Assembly (NCBI GenBank): GCA_024236175.1
Contig: JACKKY010000007.1
Span: forward strand, 265,034 to 329,033
Length of the DNA: 64,000 nt
Reading direction: 5' to 3'
From: Novosphingobium sp.
Lineage (GTDB): Bacteria > Pseudomonadota > Alphaproteobacteria > Sphingomonadales > Sphingomonadaceae
In this document: positions 28,643 through 37,324 of the stretch, in pieces
How the letters are laid out: each line of letters opens with the position of its first letter
Numbering within the stretch: position 1 is the first letter of the stretch
Position numbers and translations under genes: made by a program
Notes under the pieces: generated by a model
What the model saw: the letters and a program-made list of their open reading frames with translations, nothing else
The model's database searches: none
What the model was told of the DNA's origin: nothing

Positions 28643-29922
28643 TGGCAGCGCCTCGGATTTCCCGCGTCTACAGCGCGGTCAATATCGGATCCTTTCGCAT
28701 ATCCGCGATGATCGCGGGGATATCCGAAACCGGCGAGATGATCGTGCTCGGATCCAGTCACCGTGCCTCTCAGGGGATCAAGCGCGGCTATGTGACGGAC
28801 ATGACGGCTGCGACCTATGCCGTTCGGGATGCGATCGAGCGCGCGGAGAAGATGGCCAACACCAGCGTGTCGAGCGTCTGGATCGGCTGTTCGGGTGCGG
28901 GCCTCGCCAGCCAGATCGCGGAAGTGGAGATCGAGGTCGGCGGCAGGCGGATCGAGCAGGACGACATCGATCACCTGCTGGTCTCGGCCCGTGACGTGAT
29001 CCGCCCGGAAGGCCGCATGGTGTTGCACGCACAGCCGGCACATTACACGCTCGACGGTGCCCACGGTGTCGCCAATCCCAAGGGGCTCCATGCTGAGCGG
29101 CTCGCGGTCGACATCCACGTGATGCTCGCCGACGGCGCACCGGTCCGCAACATTACCGAGGCGGTGCAGAACGCGCATCTCGATGTCGAGGCGGTCGTCG
29201 CCTCGCCGGTCGCCGCCGGCTATGCCTGCCTGTCGGACGAGGAACGCGAACTCGGCGTCGCTCTCGTCGAATTCGGCGCCGAGGTGACCAATGTCGCCGT
29301 CTATGCGGCGGGCCTGCTTGTCGGTCTCGCCACCATCCCGATGGGGTCGGCGGACATCACCGATGCCATCGCATCGGCTTTCGGGATCCGCCGGTTCCAG
29401 GCCGAGCGGCTCAAATGCGTGAACGGCTCGGCCATTGCCAGCCCCGCCGATCACCGCGAGATGATCCCGGTCAACGGGCCGGGCGAGGAAGGTACGGGCC
29501 CGATCGCCCGCCACGCCGACGACAAGAACCGTATCCCGCGCGCCGAGCTGGTCTCGGTCATCACCACCCAGCTCGGCCGGCTCATGGAAGAGATCTCGAA
29601 GTCGCTCAAGGCGCTGGGTTTCAGCGGCCAGCGCGGCCAGCAGGTGGTCTTCACCGGCGGCGGCGCAGAGCTTGTCGGCCTGGCGGACTATGCGCAGTCG
29701 GCGCTGGGCAAGCTCGCGCGCATCAGCCGCCCGCCCCAGCTCGCCGGGCTGGCGGAAGCGCATGTGAAGCCCGGTTTCGCGACTCTGACCGGGCTGATCC
29801 TCTATGCCGCGGCCGACCCTGTCGACATCCGCTCGATCGGCAGGAGCTACCAGACTGCGACCCGTTATTCCGGCCTGGGCGTGGTCAACCGGGTCTATCG
29901 GGCGGTGAGGGAGTATTTCTGA
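28642..29922 (+). CDS. ftsA: Cell division protein FtsA
   Basis: Actin-like ATPase that tethers FtsZ to the membrane. 426 residues; phosphate-1 loop NIGSFRISAMIA (Asn-Ile in place of the usual Asp-Ile/Gly-Thr form), SHRASQGIKRGYVTDM, VGLATIPMGSADITDAI, the phosphate-2-like VVFTGGGAELVGL and a basic C-terminal end (YQTATRYSGLGVVNRVYRAVREYF) that serves as the membrane amphipathic helix. It ends 158 bp before ftsZ. Confidence 0.96.
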   Translation: MAAPRISRVYSAVNIGSFRISAMIAGISETGEMIVLGSSHRASQGIKRGYVTDMTAATYAVRDAIERAEKMANTSVSSVWIGCSGAGLASQIAEVEIEVGGRRIEQDDIDHLLVSARDVIRPEGRMVLHAQPAHYTLDGAHGVANPKGLHAERLAVDIHVMLADGAPVRNITEAVQNAHLDVEAVVASPVAAGYACLSDEERELGVALVEFGAEVTNVAVYAAGLLVGLATIPMGSADITDAIASAFGIRRFQAERLKCVNGSAIASPADHREMIPVNGPGEEGTGPIARHADDKNRIPRAELVSVITTQLGRLMEEISKSLKALGFSGQRGQQVVFTGGGAELVGLADYAQSALGKLARISRPPQLAGLAEAHVKPGFATLTGLILYAAADPVDIRSIGRSYQTATRYSGLGVVNRVYRAVREYF

Positions 29923-29981
29923 CCAGTGGAACTGCGAAGTGAAACTCGGAATTGACGGGCACCTTCCGCCGCAAATCCGGC

Positions 29982-29990
29982 TGTGGACAA
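29982..29990 (-). promoter_or_regulatory. DnaA-box-like site before ftsZ
   Basis: The minus strand reads TTGTCCACA, one base from TTATCCACA. It lies about 90 bp before the ftsZ ATG. DnaA is known to act at the ftsZ promoter in Caulobacter. One 9-mer with a mismatch is weak on its own. Confidence 0.35.
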
Positions 29991-30006
29991 CGGCTGGCGG
30001 GGCTTT

Positions 30007-30022
30007 GATTCGACGAGTCGAA
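30007..30022. promoter_or_regulatory. Paired CcrM methylation sites in a palindrome before ftsZ
   Basis: GATTC (30007-30011) and GAGTC (30015-30019) are two GANTC sites, 8 bp apart. They overlap the perfect palindrome TTCGACGAGTCGAA at 30009-30022. The pair is 59-74 bp upstream of the ftsZ start in the only sizable gap of the cluster, so it probably lies in the ftsZ promoter. In Caulobacter ftsZ transcription depends on GANTC methylation by CcrM and on GcrA. Confidence 0.55.
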
Positions 30023-30080
30023 GCGTGCATTCAATGGAAATTCAGGGTGTTTCCCCTCGCATGCCTGCCAGGAGAGCGAG

Positions 30081-31739
30081 ATGAGTATTAATATTGGGCC
30101 GCCAGCAATCGAAGAACTGCGTCCGCGCATCACCGTAGTCGGTGTCGGCGGCGCCGGCGGCAACGCCATCGCCAACATGATCGACGCCGGCATTGAAGGC
30201 GTCGACTTCGTGGTCGCCAACACCGATGCCCAGGCGCTGAACAGCTCCGTGGCGGAACATCGGATCCAGCTTGGCCCGGATATCACCGAGGGACTCGGCG
30301 CTGGCTCGCGCCCCGAAGTGGGTCGCGCTGCGGCCGAAGAGACGCTGCCCGAGATCGAGCGGGCGCTTGATGGCGTGCACATGTGCTTCATCGCCGCCGG
30401 CATGGGCGGCGGTACCGGCACCGGCGCTGCGCCGATCATCGCCAAGGCCGCGCGCGAAAAGGGCGTGCTCACCGTCGGCGTGGTCACCAAGCCGTTCCTG
30501 TTCGAAGGCACGCGGCGTATGCGCGCGGCGGAAGCCGGGATCGAAGAGCTCCAGCAGCATGTCGATACGCTGATCGTCATTCCCAACCAGAACCTGTTCC
30601 TCGTCGCCAAGGCGGAAACGACTTTCAAGGAAGCGTTCGAGCTCGCCGACGAAGTGCTGCAGCAGGGCGTGCGCTCGATCACCGACCTGATGGTCATGCC
30701 CGGCCTGATCAATCTCGACTTCGCCGACGTGCGCTCGGTGATGGGCGAGATGGGCAAGGCGATGATGGGCACCGGCGAGGGCGAGGGCGAGAACCGCGCG
30801 CTCGAAGCGGCAGAACGCGCCATCGCCAACCCGCTGCTGGACGGCGTGTCGATGCAGGGCGCGAAGGGCGTGATCATCTCAATCATCGGCGGCGACGACA
30901 TGAAGCTGCTGGAAGTCGATGAAGCGGCCAACCATATCCGCGAACTCGTCGACCCCGATGCCAACATCATCTGGGGCTCCGCGTTCAATCCGGACCTGTC
31001 CGGCAAGATTCGCGTGTCGGTGGTCGCCACGGGCATCGAGCAGACGGCCGCGCAGGCCGAGGATGCGGCCCGTCCGCTCAATCTCGGAATGTCCCGGGGG
31101 CCTGTTCGCCCGGTCGCGGCAGTGCCGCCTGCACCGGAGCCCGAGCCGGAACCAGAACCGGCACCGCAACGGCTGTTCGACGGGGTCAGGCAGGAATCGT
31201 CCTCCCCTGAGAGCCCGGGTGCAGAACCGGTTTCCGCAGGCAGTGAGCCTGCTCCGGAACCCGCGGAAAGCGCCGCGCCGGAAATCCCTCAGGCAAGCAA
31301 TGACGAATTGCCGCCGGCCGTCTCGTCGGAAGATGACGGTGACGAAGGTGAGGAAGAATCCTCAGGCGCCTATGCGAGCCTTTCGGGAGCGAAGGAGCAA
31401 CCTGCCGAGCCGCTCGACCTGGGCCTCGACCAGATCGAGGATGACGCCGCTGACGGCGGCGGTGGCAAGGATGAATTGCTGCTCGATGCGACCCGGCTTG
31501 CCGAAGAGGACGCCCCGGTTGCTCCGATGGGAGGACGCAGGCGCAAGCTCGTGTCGGACGACTATGATGAGGATTCCTCGGCTCCCCAGGCTCCTGCACC
31601 GGGAAGCACGTTGTTCGAGCGCATGGCCAACCTCTCGCGTGGAGGAAAGCCCGCGGCCGACCAGGAGGATGAAGACGACAGCGAGGACGGCTCGTCGATC
31701 AGCATTCCCCGCTTCCTCGGGCGGCAGAACAACCAGTAA
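30081..31739 (+). CDS. ftsZ: Cell division GTPase FtsZ
   Basis: Tubulin homologue that forms the division ring. 552 residues. The GTPase core covers about 1-318, with [10 protein letters not shown] near the start and the tubulin signature GGGTGTG at 109-115. The linker after residue 320 is over 200 residues long, Pro/Glu/Ser-rich and acidic, and contains [13 protein letters not shown]. The C-terminal peptide [14 protein letters not shown] matches the conserved FtsA/ZipA-binding tail. The ATG follows AGGAGAGCG. Total length is well above E. coli's 383, as is common in alphaproteobacteria. Confidence 0.98.
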   Translation: MSINIGPPAIEELRPRITVVGVGGAGGNAIANMIDAGIEGVDFVVANTDAQALNSSVAEHRIQLGPDITEGLGAGSRPEVGRAAAEETLPEIERALDGVHMCFIAAGMGGGTGTGAAPIIAKAAREKGVLTVGVVTKPFLFEGTRRMRAAEAGIEELQQHVDTLIVIPNQNLFLVAKAETTFKEAFELADEVLQQGVRSITDLMVMPGLINLDFADVRSVMGEMGKAMMGTGEGEGENRALEAAERAIANPLLDGVSMQGAKGVIISIIGGDDMKLLEVDEAANHIRELVDPDANIIWGSAFNPDLSGKIRVSVVATGIEQTAAQAEDAARPLNLGMSRGPVRPVAAVPPAPEPEPEPEPAPQRLFDGVRQESSSPESPGAEPVSAGSEPAPEPAESAAPEIPQASNDELPPAVSSEDDGDEGEEESSGAYASLSGAKEQPAEPLDLGLDQIEDDAADGGGGKDELLLDATRLAEEDAPVAPMGGRRRKLVSDDYDEDSSAPQAPAPGSTLFERMANLSRGGKPAADQEDEDDSEDGSSISIPRFLGRQNNQ

Positions 31740-31880
31740 GCCTTGTTCTCCTGCTTCCGGCCGTCATTCGTCGGCGGTTCAGGTAACATGCGGCATGGCC
31801 GTATCCACCGGTGAGCACTGTGCCCTGCGTCGACGAACGCGGCACTTTCGCTCCGGAGTGACTGGGTATAACTGCTGACG

Positions 31881-33734
31881 ATGGCCAAATTGCTCGCCCA
31901 TCCCGGGACCGTTCACGCGCGAAGCCTCCTGTGTGCCGCAACCGTAGCGGCGCTGGGCGGAAGCGCTCTGGCCGGTCCGGCGTTTGCCCAGGACAGCGGC
32001 GGATCGGTTTCCTACCCTGTCGTCCAGCCCCTGCCGAGCAGGGAAAGCCTTCAGCTCAATGCAGCGCTGTCCAAGCTGGGGCGAAACCCGCGTGACCTCG
32101 GCGCTCTTGTCGATGCCGGCAAGGCCGCTCTCGCCATGGGCGACGTCGATGCGGCCTTCGGGTTCTTCCGGCGCGCCGACCAGATTTCGTCCAACAACCC
32201 GGAAGTGAAATCGGGTCTTGCTTCGGCAATGGTGCGCAAGGGTGATCCCGTCGGCGCCATCGCCCTGTTCGAAGAAGCCGAGAAGGCGGGCGCCAAGGCG
32301 AGCTCGATCGCCGCCGACCGCGGGTTGGCCTATGACCTCATCGGAGACAGCGCGGCGGCGCAGCGGCTTTATCACCTTGCGCTTACCTCGGGCCCCGACG
32401 AGGAGATCACGCGCAGGCTGGCGCTGAGCCTTGCCATCTCCGGCGATCGGCCGGGCATGGAGATGACGCTGCTGCCGCTGCTGCGCAATCAGGACAAGGC
32501 CGCATGGCGCACGCGGGCCTTCGCCCTGGCGATCATGGGCCGCACCGATGAGGCGGTTCGCCTTGCCAAGACGATACTTCCGGAAGGACTGTCGTCGGAG
32601 ATGGCGCCCTATCTGCGCTACATGCCGCGCCTGACTCCCGCCCAGCAGGCGGCCGCCGCGAATCTTGGCGATTTTCCCCGCGCATCGGAAATCGGCCGCG
32701 ACGATCCGCGCATCGCCCAGGCCGCCGAGGCGGCGGCGAAGCAACCACCGGTTTCCCCGGTCGATGCCGGGCTTGTACCGCGCGGCGAACCGCTTGGCGG
32801 CGGCGCGAAGTCCGCGAAGGTCGCCAAGCAGGAAAAGAAGGAAGAAACCCGTTCCAAGGCGGCCGCTCGCAAGCTGGCGGTGCAGACAAAGCAGGAAGCC
32901 GTAAGGACAGCGCCGCCCGATCCCCAGCCTGCAAGGCAGGTCGGAGCGGTGACCGAACCGGCGCTGGCGGCACCGCCAAGGCCGGCGCCGTCCAGCACGG
33001 TGGTTACGCCAGCAGGCAGTTCCGAACCCGCCCCGGCGACGGCGGTCGCGCCGCAGCAGCCGGCTGCAAGCCCGCCCGCTGCCGTCGCGGCGACCGATTC
33101 CTCCCCTGCCGTTGCCAAGCCGGAGACTGCCGCTGCACCGGCGGCCATTGCGGCTCCGGCCATGCAGCCTGCCCGGCCGGTTCCCGGCCCCGGGTTCGAC
33201 CTGGCCAGATTGCCCAACAGCCAGACGAGCGATACGCCATCGCCATCGCAGCCGGTAGGCGAAGCGGATGTTGCCGGTCCCGCAGCGGACACTCCGGAAG
33301 AGCGCCTGTCGCTGGCCGAAGCGTTCAGCGATCTCGGCAAGCCCACAACCACTGTCGCTCCCGCCTCGGGAGCGGTGGACATTCGCAAGATCACACCGGC
33401 AAAGCCGAAGCCGCCGCCGGCAAAGGTCGAACCGCCCAAGCCGCCTCCACCCAGCCATCCCAGCCGGATCTGGGTGCAGCTGGGCGTGGGCCGCGACAAG
33501 GGCGCGATGGCATTCGACTGGCGCAGGCTCACCCGGAAGGCTCCCGATGTCTTCCGCGGCCAGAAGCCTTACGTCAGCGATATGGGCCAGACCAACCGGA
33601 TGCTGACCGGGCCGTTCGAGAGCAAGGCGGCCGCCAACAAGTTCATCGGCGAGCTCCGCGACGCGGGTGTTGACGGTCCGTATCTCTGGCTCAGCCCGGC
33701 GGGACAGGTCGTCGACGATCTGCCCGGACGGTAG
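31881..33734 (+). CDS. Exported TPR and SPOR-domain protein
   Basis: 617 residues. A signal peptide (SLLCAATVAALGGSALAGPAFA) leads to a tetratricopeptide region at about 45-250 (repeats such as GDVDAAFGFFRRADQISSNNPE and GDPVGAIALFEEAEKAG). A long Pro/Ala/Lys-rich low-complexity linker follows, then a C-terminal SPOR domain from about 530 (SRIWVQLGVGRDKGAMAFDWRRL). SPOR domains bind denuded septal glycan, so the protein should collect at the division site. It is 141 bp after ftsZ, where many proteobacteria carry lpxC. Its exact role is unknown to me. A hairpin terminator spans its stop codon. Confidence 0.85.
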   Translation: MAKLLAHPGTVHARSLLCAATVAALGGSALAGPAFAQDSGGSVSYPVVQPLPSRESLQLNAALSKLGRNPRDLGALVDAGKAALAMGDVDAAFGFFRRADQISSNNPEVKSGLASAMVRKGDPVGAIALFEEAEKAGAKASSIAADRGLAYDLIGDSAAAQRLYHLALTSGPDEEITRRLALSLAISGDRPGMEMTLLPLLRNQDKAAWRTRAFALAIMGRTDEAVRLAKTILPEGLSSEMAPYLRYMPRLTPAQQAAAANLGDFPRASEIGRDDPRIAQAAEAAAKQPPVSPVDAGLVPRGEPLGGGAKSAKVAKQEKKEETRSKAAARKLAVQTKQEAVRTAPPDPQPARQVGAVTEPALAAPPRPAPSSTVVTPAGSSEPAPATAVAPQQPAASPPAAVAATDSSPAVAKPETAAAPAAIAAPAMQPARPVPGPGFDLARLPNSQTSDTPSPSQPVGEADVAGPAADTPEERLSLAEAFSDLGKPTTTVAPASGAVDIRKITPAKPKPPPAKVEPPKPPPPSHPSRIWVQLGVGRDKGAMAFDWRRLTRKAPDVFRGQKPYVSDMGQTNRMLTGPFESKAAANKFIGELRDAGVDGPYLWLSPAGQVVDDLPGR

Positions 33735-33771
33735 GGCCGGAATCCGGCCACGGAAGCCGTCCGGGCCTTTT
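33723..33771 (+). terminator. Nested-hairpin terminator of the TPR/SPOR gene
   Basis: CCCGGACGG (33723-33731) pairs with CCGTCCGGG (33757-33765). Inside it, GGCCGG-AAT-CCGGCC makes a second hairpin. CCTTTTCC follows. The outer arm begins inside the last codons and covers the TAG stop. Confidence 0.6.
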
Positions 33772-33889
33772 CCACATCTTGTAAACAAGCTTATGGAGTT
33801 TTGCTCAGGGCTTATCGCCTGCCGCATTGTCGGCAGGGGGGTCGTCGAAGCATCCCTGCCGACATGCGAAAAAGACCCGATCGAGTGTT

Positions 33890-34396
33890 ATGAGAACGGT
33901 GCAGGACGATATCGGCCGCGACGACGACGCGGCGCCCGTGGATATGCTTGCATCGCTGTTCGATGCGCGCGGCTGGCCCTTCGAGTTCGTCAGTGAAGAC
34001 GAAATCTCGGGCGAGGTGCAGGGCAGCTGGGCGAACTATCAGTTCCAGGCGATCTGGCGACGTGAGGACCATGTCCTGCAGATGCTTTGCCTGCCGGATA
34101 TCCGCATGCCCGAAGACAAGCGGGCAGCGATGTACGAAGCGCTGGCGCTGGTGAACGAGCAGCTCTGGATAGGCCACTTCGACGTCTGGTCGAACGGGGG
34201 CGTACTGCTTTACCGGCACGGCCTGATGCTCGGAGACGATGGCCTGCTCAGCCCCTCGCAGGCGCAGACGGCGGTGGAGGCGGCCATCGAGGAGTGCGAC
34301 CGCTTCTATCCCGTCTTCCAGTTCATCCTGTGGGGAGACAAATCCCCCGCCGAAGCGCTGGCGGCCGCGATGGTCGATGCCGCGGGGGAGGCCTGA
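33890..34396 (+). CDS. YbjN-domain protein
   Basis: 168 residues that match the YbjN family (WPFEFVSEDEISGEVQGSWANYQFQAIWRRED, followed by LALVNEQLWIGHFDVWSNGGVLLYRHGL). It has the type III secretion chaperone-like fold of the family; no biochemical role is proven. In alphaproteobacteria it is often found just before proC, as here (4 bp between them). The ATG at 33890 lacks a clear ribosome site. No signal peptide, so cytoplasmic. Confidence 0.85.
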   Translation: MRTVQDDIGRDDDAAPVDMLASLFDARGWPFEFVSEDEISGEVQGSWANYQFQAIWRREDHVLQMLCLPDIRMPEDKRAAMYEALALVNEQLWIGHFDVWSNGGVLLYRHGLMLGDDGLLSPSQAQTAVEAAIEECDRFYPVFQFILWGDKSPAEALAAAMVDAAGEA

Positions 34397-34400
34397 GCCG

Positions 34401-35207
34401 GTGGCCTGGCCGCAATCCGTCCTGCTTGTCGGTTGCGGCAACATGGGTGGCGCGATGCTTGCCGGATGGCTCGCCTCGGGACTGGAACCGGCGCGCTTCA
34501 CGATCCTCGACCCGATGCTCGACCAAGCGCCCGACGGGGTTGAACTGCTGCGTGAGCCGCCGGATCGCCGGTTCGATGCGATTCTCCTGGCGGTAAAGCC
34601 GCAGATGCTGGAAAAGCTGGCTCCCGGCATCGCGCCGCTGGCAGCGGATGGGGCGGTGATCCTTTCCATCATGGCCGGCGTCGAGCTGGCGAGCCTCGCC
34701 TCCCGTTTTCCCGGTGCGGGCGGGTTCGTGCGGATCATGCCCAATCTCGCGGCGGCGATCGGCAAGTCCCCGGTCGCGCTCGCGGCCAGCGGGCTCGACC
34801 AGGCGCGCGAAGATGCCGTCACGCGGCTGATGGACCCGCTGGGCACGCCGGAATGGCTCGAGAACGAGGGACTTTTCGACCTTGTCACGGCCCTTGCCGG
34901 CTCGGGGCCGGCATTCGTCTATCGCTTCATCGATGCGCTTGCCGCAGGCGCCGGCGAACTCGGCCTCAGCGCGGAGACCGCCGATCGCCTTGCGCTTGCG
35001 ACAGTGGAAGGCGCGGCACTGCTGGCGGCCGCATCACCGCATGAGCCCGGCGAACTCGCCCGGCGCGTCGCGAGCCCCGGCGGGACCACCCAGGCAGGGC
35101 TGGATGTGCTCGACGCGGACGAGGCACTTGCCCGGCTCGTCACCGCGACGCTGCGGGCCGCGGCCGAGCGCAGCGCGGAGATGGCGCGCGAGGCCAGAGG
35201 CGAGTAG
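34401..35207 (+). CDS. proC: Pyrroline-5-carboxylate reductase
   Basis: Last step of proline synthesis, reduction of pyrroline-5-carboxylate with NAD(P)H. 268 residues from the GTG at 34401 (VAWPQSVLLVGCGNMGGAML); GCGNMGGAM is the nucleotide loop and ALAGSGPAFVYRFIDALAAGA plus VASPGGTTQAGLDVL are the signatures. proB lies 3 kb downstream, beyond the tRNA and obgE; proA is not in the window. Confidence 0.96.
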   Translation: MAWPQSVLLVGCGNMGGAMLAGWLASGLEPARFTILDPMLDQAPDGVELLREPPDRRFDAILLAVKPQMLEKLAPGIAPLAADGAVILSIMAGVELASLASRFPGAGGFVRIMPNLAAAIGKSPVALAASGLDQAREDAVTRLMDPLGTPEWLENEGLFDLVTALAGSGPAFVYRFIDALAAGAGELGLSAETADRLALATVEGAALLAAASPHEPGELARRVASPGGTTQAGLDVLDADEALARLVTATLRAAAERSAEMAREARGE

Positions 35208-35310
35208 CGGGCGCCCGGCGGTCCCCGCGCGCGGAGATGTGCAGTTTTCCCGCGAGAACAGGCCAAATTCCAGTGGGTTACACTTTACGACATTCCGGCT
35301 TCCGGTTTTT

Positions 35311-35340
35311 CTTGAAAACTTAATCTTCGATCGCGATATT
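35311..35340 (+). promoter_or_regulatory. Possible heat-shock (sigma-32) promoter
   Basis: CTTGAAA (35311-35317), 16 bp, then CGATATT (35334-35340), upstream of the Bax-inhibitor-1 gene. The -35 is a perfect sigma-32 core; the -10 departs from the CCCATAT form. Alternative ordinary promoters are possible in the same A/T-rich stretch. Confidence 0.3.
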
Positions 35341-35387
35341 CGAACGACCGGGCCCGTTTTTGGGTGTTTCCGGGAAAGGAGTTGATA

Positions 35388-36134
35388 ATGGCGAATTGGA
35401 ACGACCCCCAGCCCCCTCGCACGGGCTTCGGAGCGTCTCCGAGCCTTGACGGCCGGACAGCGGGCCGTGCTGCGGCCTACGACATGGGCCTGCGCAAGCA
35501 CATGCTGTCCATCTACAATTACATGGCTTCCGGCGTGCTGCTGACAGGCATCGTCGCGCTGCTGATGGCGCGTTCGGGCCTTGCGCTGGCATTGATGGGA
35601 ACGCCGCTTCGCTGGCTCTTCATCCTGTCGCCGCTGGCGATCGTGCTTGCGATGAGCTTCGGCCAGGGCCGCTTCAGCACCGGCACGCTCAAGGCGATGT
35701 TCTGGGGATTTGCCACGCTGATGGGCATCTCCATGTCGACGATCTTTCTCGTCTATACCGGCCAGTCGATCGCGGTGACGTTCTTTGCGACCGCCGGCGC
35801 GTTCGCGGGTCTGAGCCTGTTCGGCTACACGACGAAGAAGGACCTGTCGGGCATGGGGTCCTTCCTGATCATGGGCGTGGTCGGAATTCTGATCGCGATG
35901 GTGATCAACATCTTCGTGCAGTCCACCGCACTGCAGCTGGCGGTTTCGATCCTCGGCGTGCTGATCTTCGCGGGCCTCACCGCCTACGACACCCAGCGGC
36001 TGAAGATGCAGTATTACCAGCTCGCCGGCACGGAGTTCGCCGGCAAGGCGATCGTGATGGGTGCGCTGAGCCTCTATCTGGACTTCATCAACATGTTCCA
36101 GTTCCTTCTCTCTTTCCTCGGCAGCCGCGAGTAA
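35388..36134 (+). CDS. Bax inhibitor-1/YccA family membrane protein
   Basis: 248 residues with seven hydrophobic segments, starting after a polar N-terminus (NDPQPPRTGFGASPSLDG..AAAYDMGLRKHMLSIYNYMASGV). The C-terminal AGLTAYDTQRLKMQYYQLAG is the family mark and includes the Asp of the calcium-leak/pH-sensing pair. Related proteins modulate FtsH or leak calcium; the role here is unproven. The ATG at 35388 has AAGGAG 8 bp before it. A clear terminator follows. Confidence 0.92.
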   Translation: MANWNDPQPPRTGFGASPSLDGRTAGRAAAYDMGLRKHMLSIYNYMASGVLLTGIVALLMARSGLALALMGTPLRWLFILSPLAIVLAMSFGQGRFSTGTLKAMFWGFATLMGISMSTIFLVYTGQSIAVTFFATAGAFAGLSLFGYTTKKDLSGMGSFLIMGVVGILIAMVINIFVQSTALQLAVSILGVLIFAGLTAYDTQRLKMQYYQLAGTEFAGKAIVMGALSLYLDFINMFQFLLSFLGSRE

Positions 36135-36188
36135 CCGATTATTCGAGTCAGTTAAGCGCTGATTCAGGCCTGATCAGGGAAATCATCG

Positions 36189-36222
36189 TGCCCGGCGCGC
36201 AACTTGCCGCGCCGGGCATTTT
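36189..36222 (+). terminator. Rho-independent terminator after the BI-1 gene
   Basis: TGCCCGGCGCG (36189-36199) pairs perfectly with CGCGCCGGGCA (36208-36218) across an 8-nt loop. TTTT follows. It lies 55 bp after the stop. Confidence 0.85.
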
Positions 36223-36277
36223 CGTCGCAGCGAAATAGGGTTAGGAAACCGGGCGCTGGCAATTGGAGAGTTTTGGG

Positions 36278-36973
36278 GTGAAAGGCTTGAAAAACAGGAG
36301 GGTTTTTCTCGGCGGGATGGTGATCACGTCGATCGCCGCGCTGTCCGCCTGTGCGCCAAAGCCGGCTCCCGCACCACCGCCGCCGCGGATCGTGATTCCG
36401 CCCAGGCCATATCCTCCGCTTGGGGCCGCGCCCAATCTCGTGACGCCGCCGGTGGACGTCAACGGCGTGCGCCAGACCGTCAATGTCGGCCTTACGTCCA
36501 ACCAGCGAGTGTGGAACCTGCGTTCGGCCTACAACGTTGCCGCGCTCAATTGCCAGAAGCCGGAACACGCCGGAATCCTGGAAGGTTACACCTCCTTCCT
36601 GAAAAGCCACTCGCGTGAGCTGACCTCGGTCAATCGCGAACTGGACAAGGCCTACAAGGCGCAACACGGCTCAAACTACATTCGCGTCCGCGAATCCTTC
36701 CAGACGCAGGTCTACAACTACTTCGCATTCCCGCCGACCCTGCCGGCCTTCTGCGACGCGGTCCTGGCCATGAGCCAGCGCGAACAGCTTGCCCAGCCGT
36801 CCGATCTGGACGCCTTTGCCGCCAGCAGCCTACCGCAGCTCGAATCCGTGTTCGGCACGTTCTACAACAGCTACGACCAGTACCGCATGGATCTCGCGGC
36901 GTGGGAGGCGCGCTATGGCGGCGGGTCTGTGGCCGGGCCGACGGCCCCACCGAGCCAGACGACGGTGCAGTAG
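36278..36973 (+). CDS. Lipoprotein of unknown function
   Basis: 231 residues from the GTG at 36278, with GGAGAG 7 bp upstream; a TTG at 36263 also opens the frame. The signal peptide ends in the lipobox ALSAC (VFLGGMVITSIAALSAC) and is followed by a Pro-rich spacer, then a soluble domain with regular helices (YTSFLKSHSRELTSVNRELDKAYKAQHG). Conserved in sphingomonads as far as I recall, function unknown. The last residues are Pro/Thr-rich. The gene ends 100 bp before the tRNA. Confidence 0.75.
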   Translation: MKGLKNRRVFLGGMVITSIAALSACAPKPAPAPPPPRIVIPPRPYPPLGAAPNLVTPPVDVNGVRQTVNVGLTSNQRVWNLRSAYNVAALNCQKPEHAGILEGYTSFLKSHSRELTSVNRELDKAYKAQHGSNYIRVRESFQTQVYNYFAFPPTLPAFCDAVLAMSQREQLAQPSDLDAFAASSLPQLESVFGTFYNSYDQYRMDLAAWEARYGGGSVAGPTAPPSQTTVQ

Positions 36974-37073
36974 GGTTTCGGCGCCGCTGCAATTTTGCTC
37001 TTTCAAGCCGGAGGGCTCTTCGCTAAGGGGGCCGCTCGCGCGGGCTCAGCGGTCCGCCGGCTCGCACTGGAAC

Positions 37074-37149
<76 letters not shown>

Positions 37150-37164
37150 TCCAGTGCGTTGATC

Positions 37165-37184
37165 GGCCATCCTTGCGGATGGCC
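37165..37184. terminator. Hairpin just after the tRNA
   Basis: GGCCATCC-TTGC-GGATGGCC, a perfect 8-bp stem with a 4-nt loop, 15 bp past the tRNA end. No T-run follows. It may shape 3' processing or termination of the tRNA transcript. Confidence 0.4.
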
Positions 37185-37190
37185 TCGCAC

Positions 37191-37255
37191 GGCACCAGCC
37201 CTCTCCTCCGCCCCGCCACCCAACGGCAGTATGGGCGGTGGAGAGGGCTGGTGCC
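37191..37255. repeat. 65-bp long inverted repeat after the tRNA
   Basis: GGCACCAGCCCTCTCC (37191-37206) pairs perfectly with GGAGAGGGCTGGTGCC (37240-37255). Inside, after one T/T mismatch, CCGCCC pairs with GGGCGG. The loop is 19 nt. With 22 paired bases this is far beyond a normal terminator and there is no T-run. It could be a REP/MITE-like element or a structured RNA between the tRNA and obgE. Confidence 0.6.
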
Positions 37256-37324
37256 GAATCCGGCGGACTGAGCTCGCCAAACTCGACGCTTTTGCCGTTC
37301 CGCCGGAAAACCTAGGCCTTTCCC

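Noticed and set aside
28564..30030. 488-codon minus-strand frame opposite ftsA
   Set aside because: Shadow of ftsA, no start or motif of its own.
31779..33827. 682-codon minus-strand frame opposite the TPR/SPOR gene
   Set aside because: Low-complexity Arg/Gly-rich shadow; the plus-strand signal peptide and SPOR domain are far stronger evidence.
36145..36178. GANTC pair and CCTGATCAGG palindrome after the BI-1 gene
   Set aside because: Lies between a stop codon and its terminator, where regulation of the next gene is unlikely.
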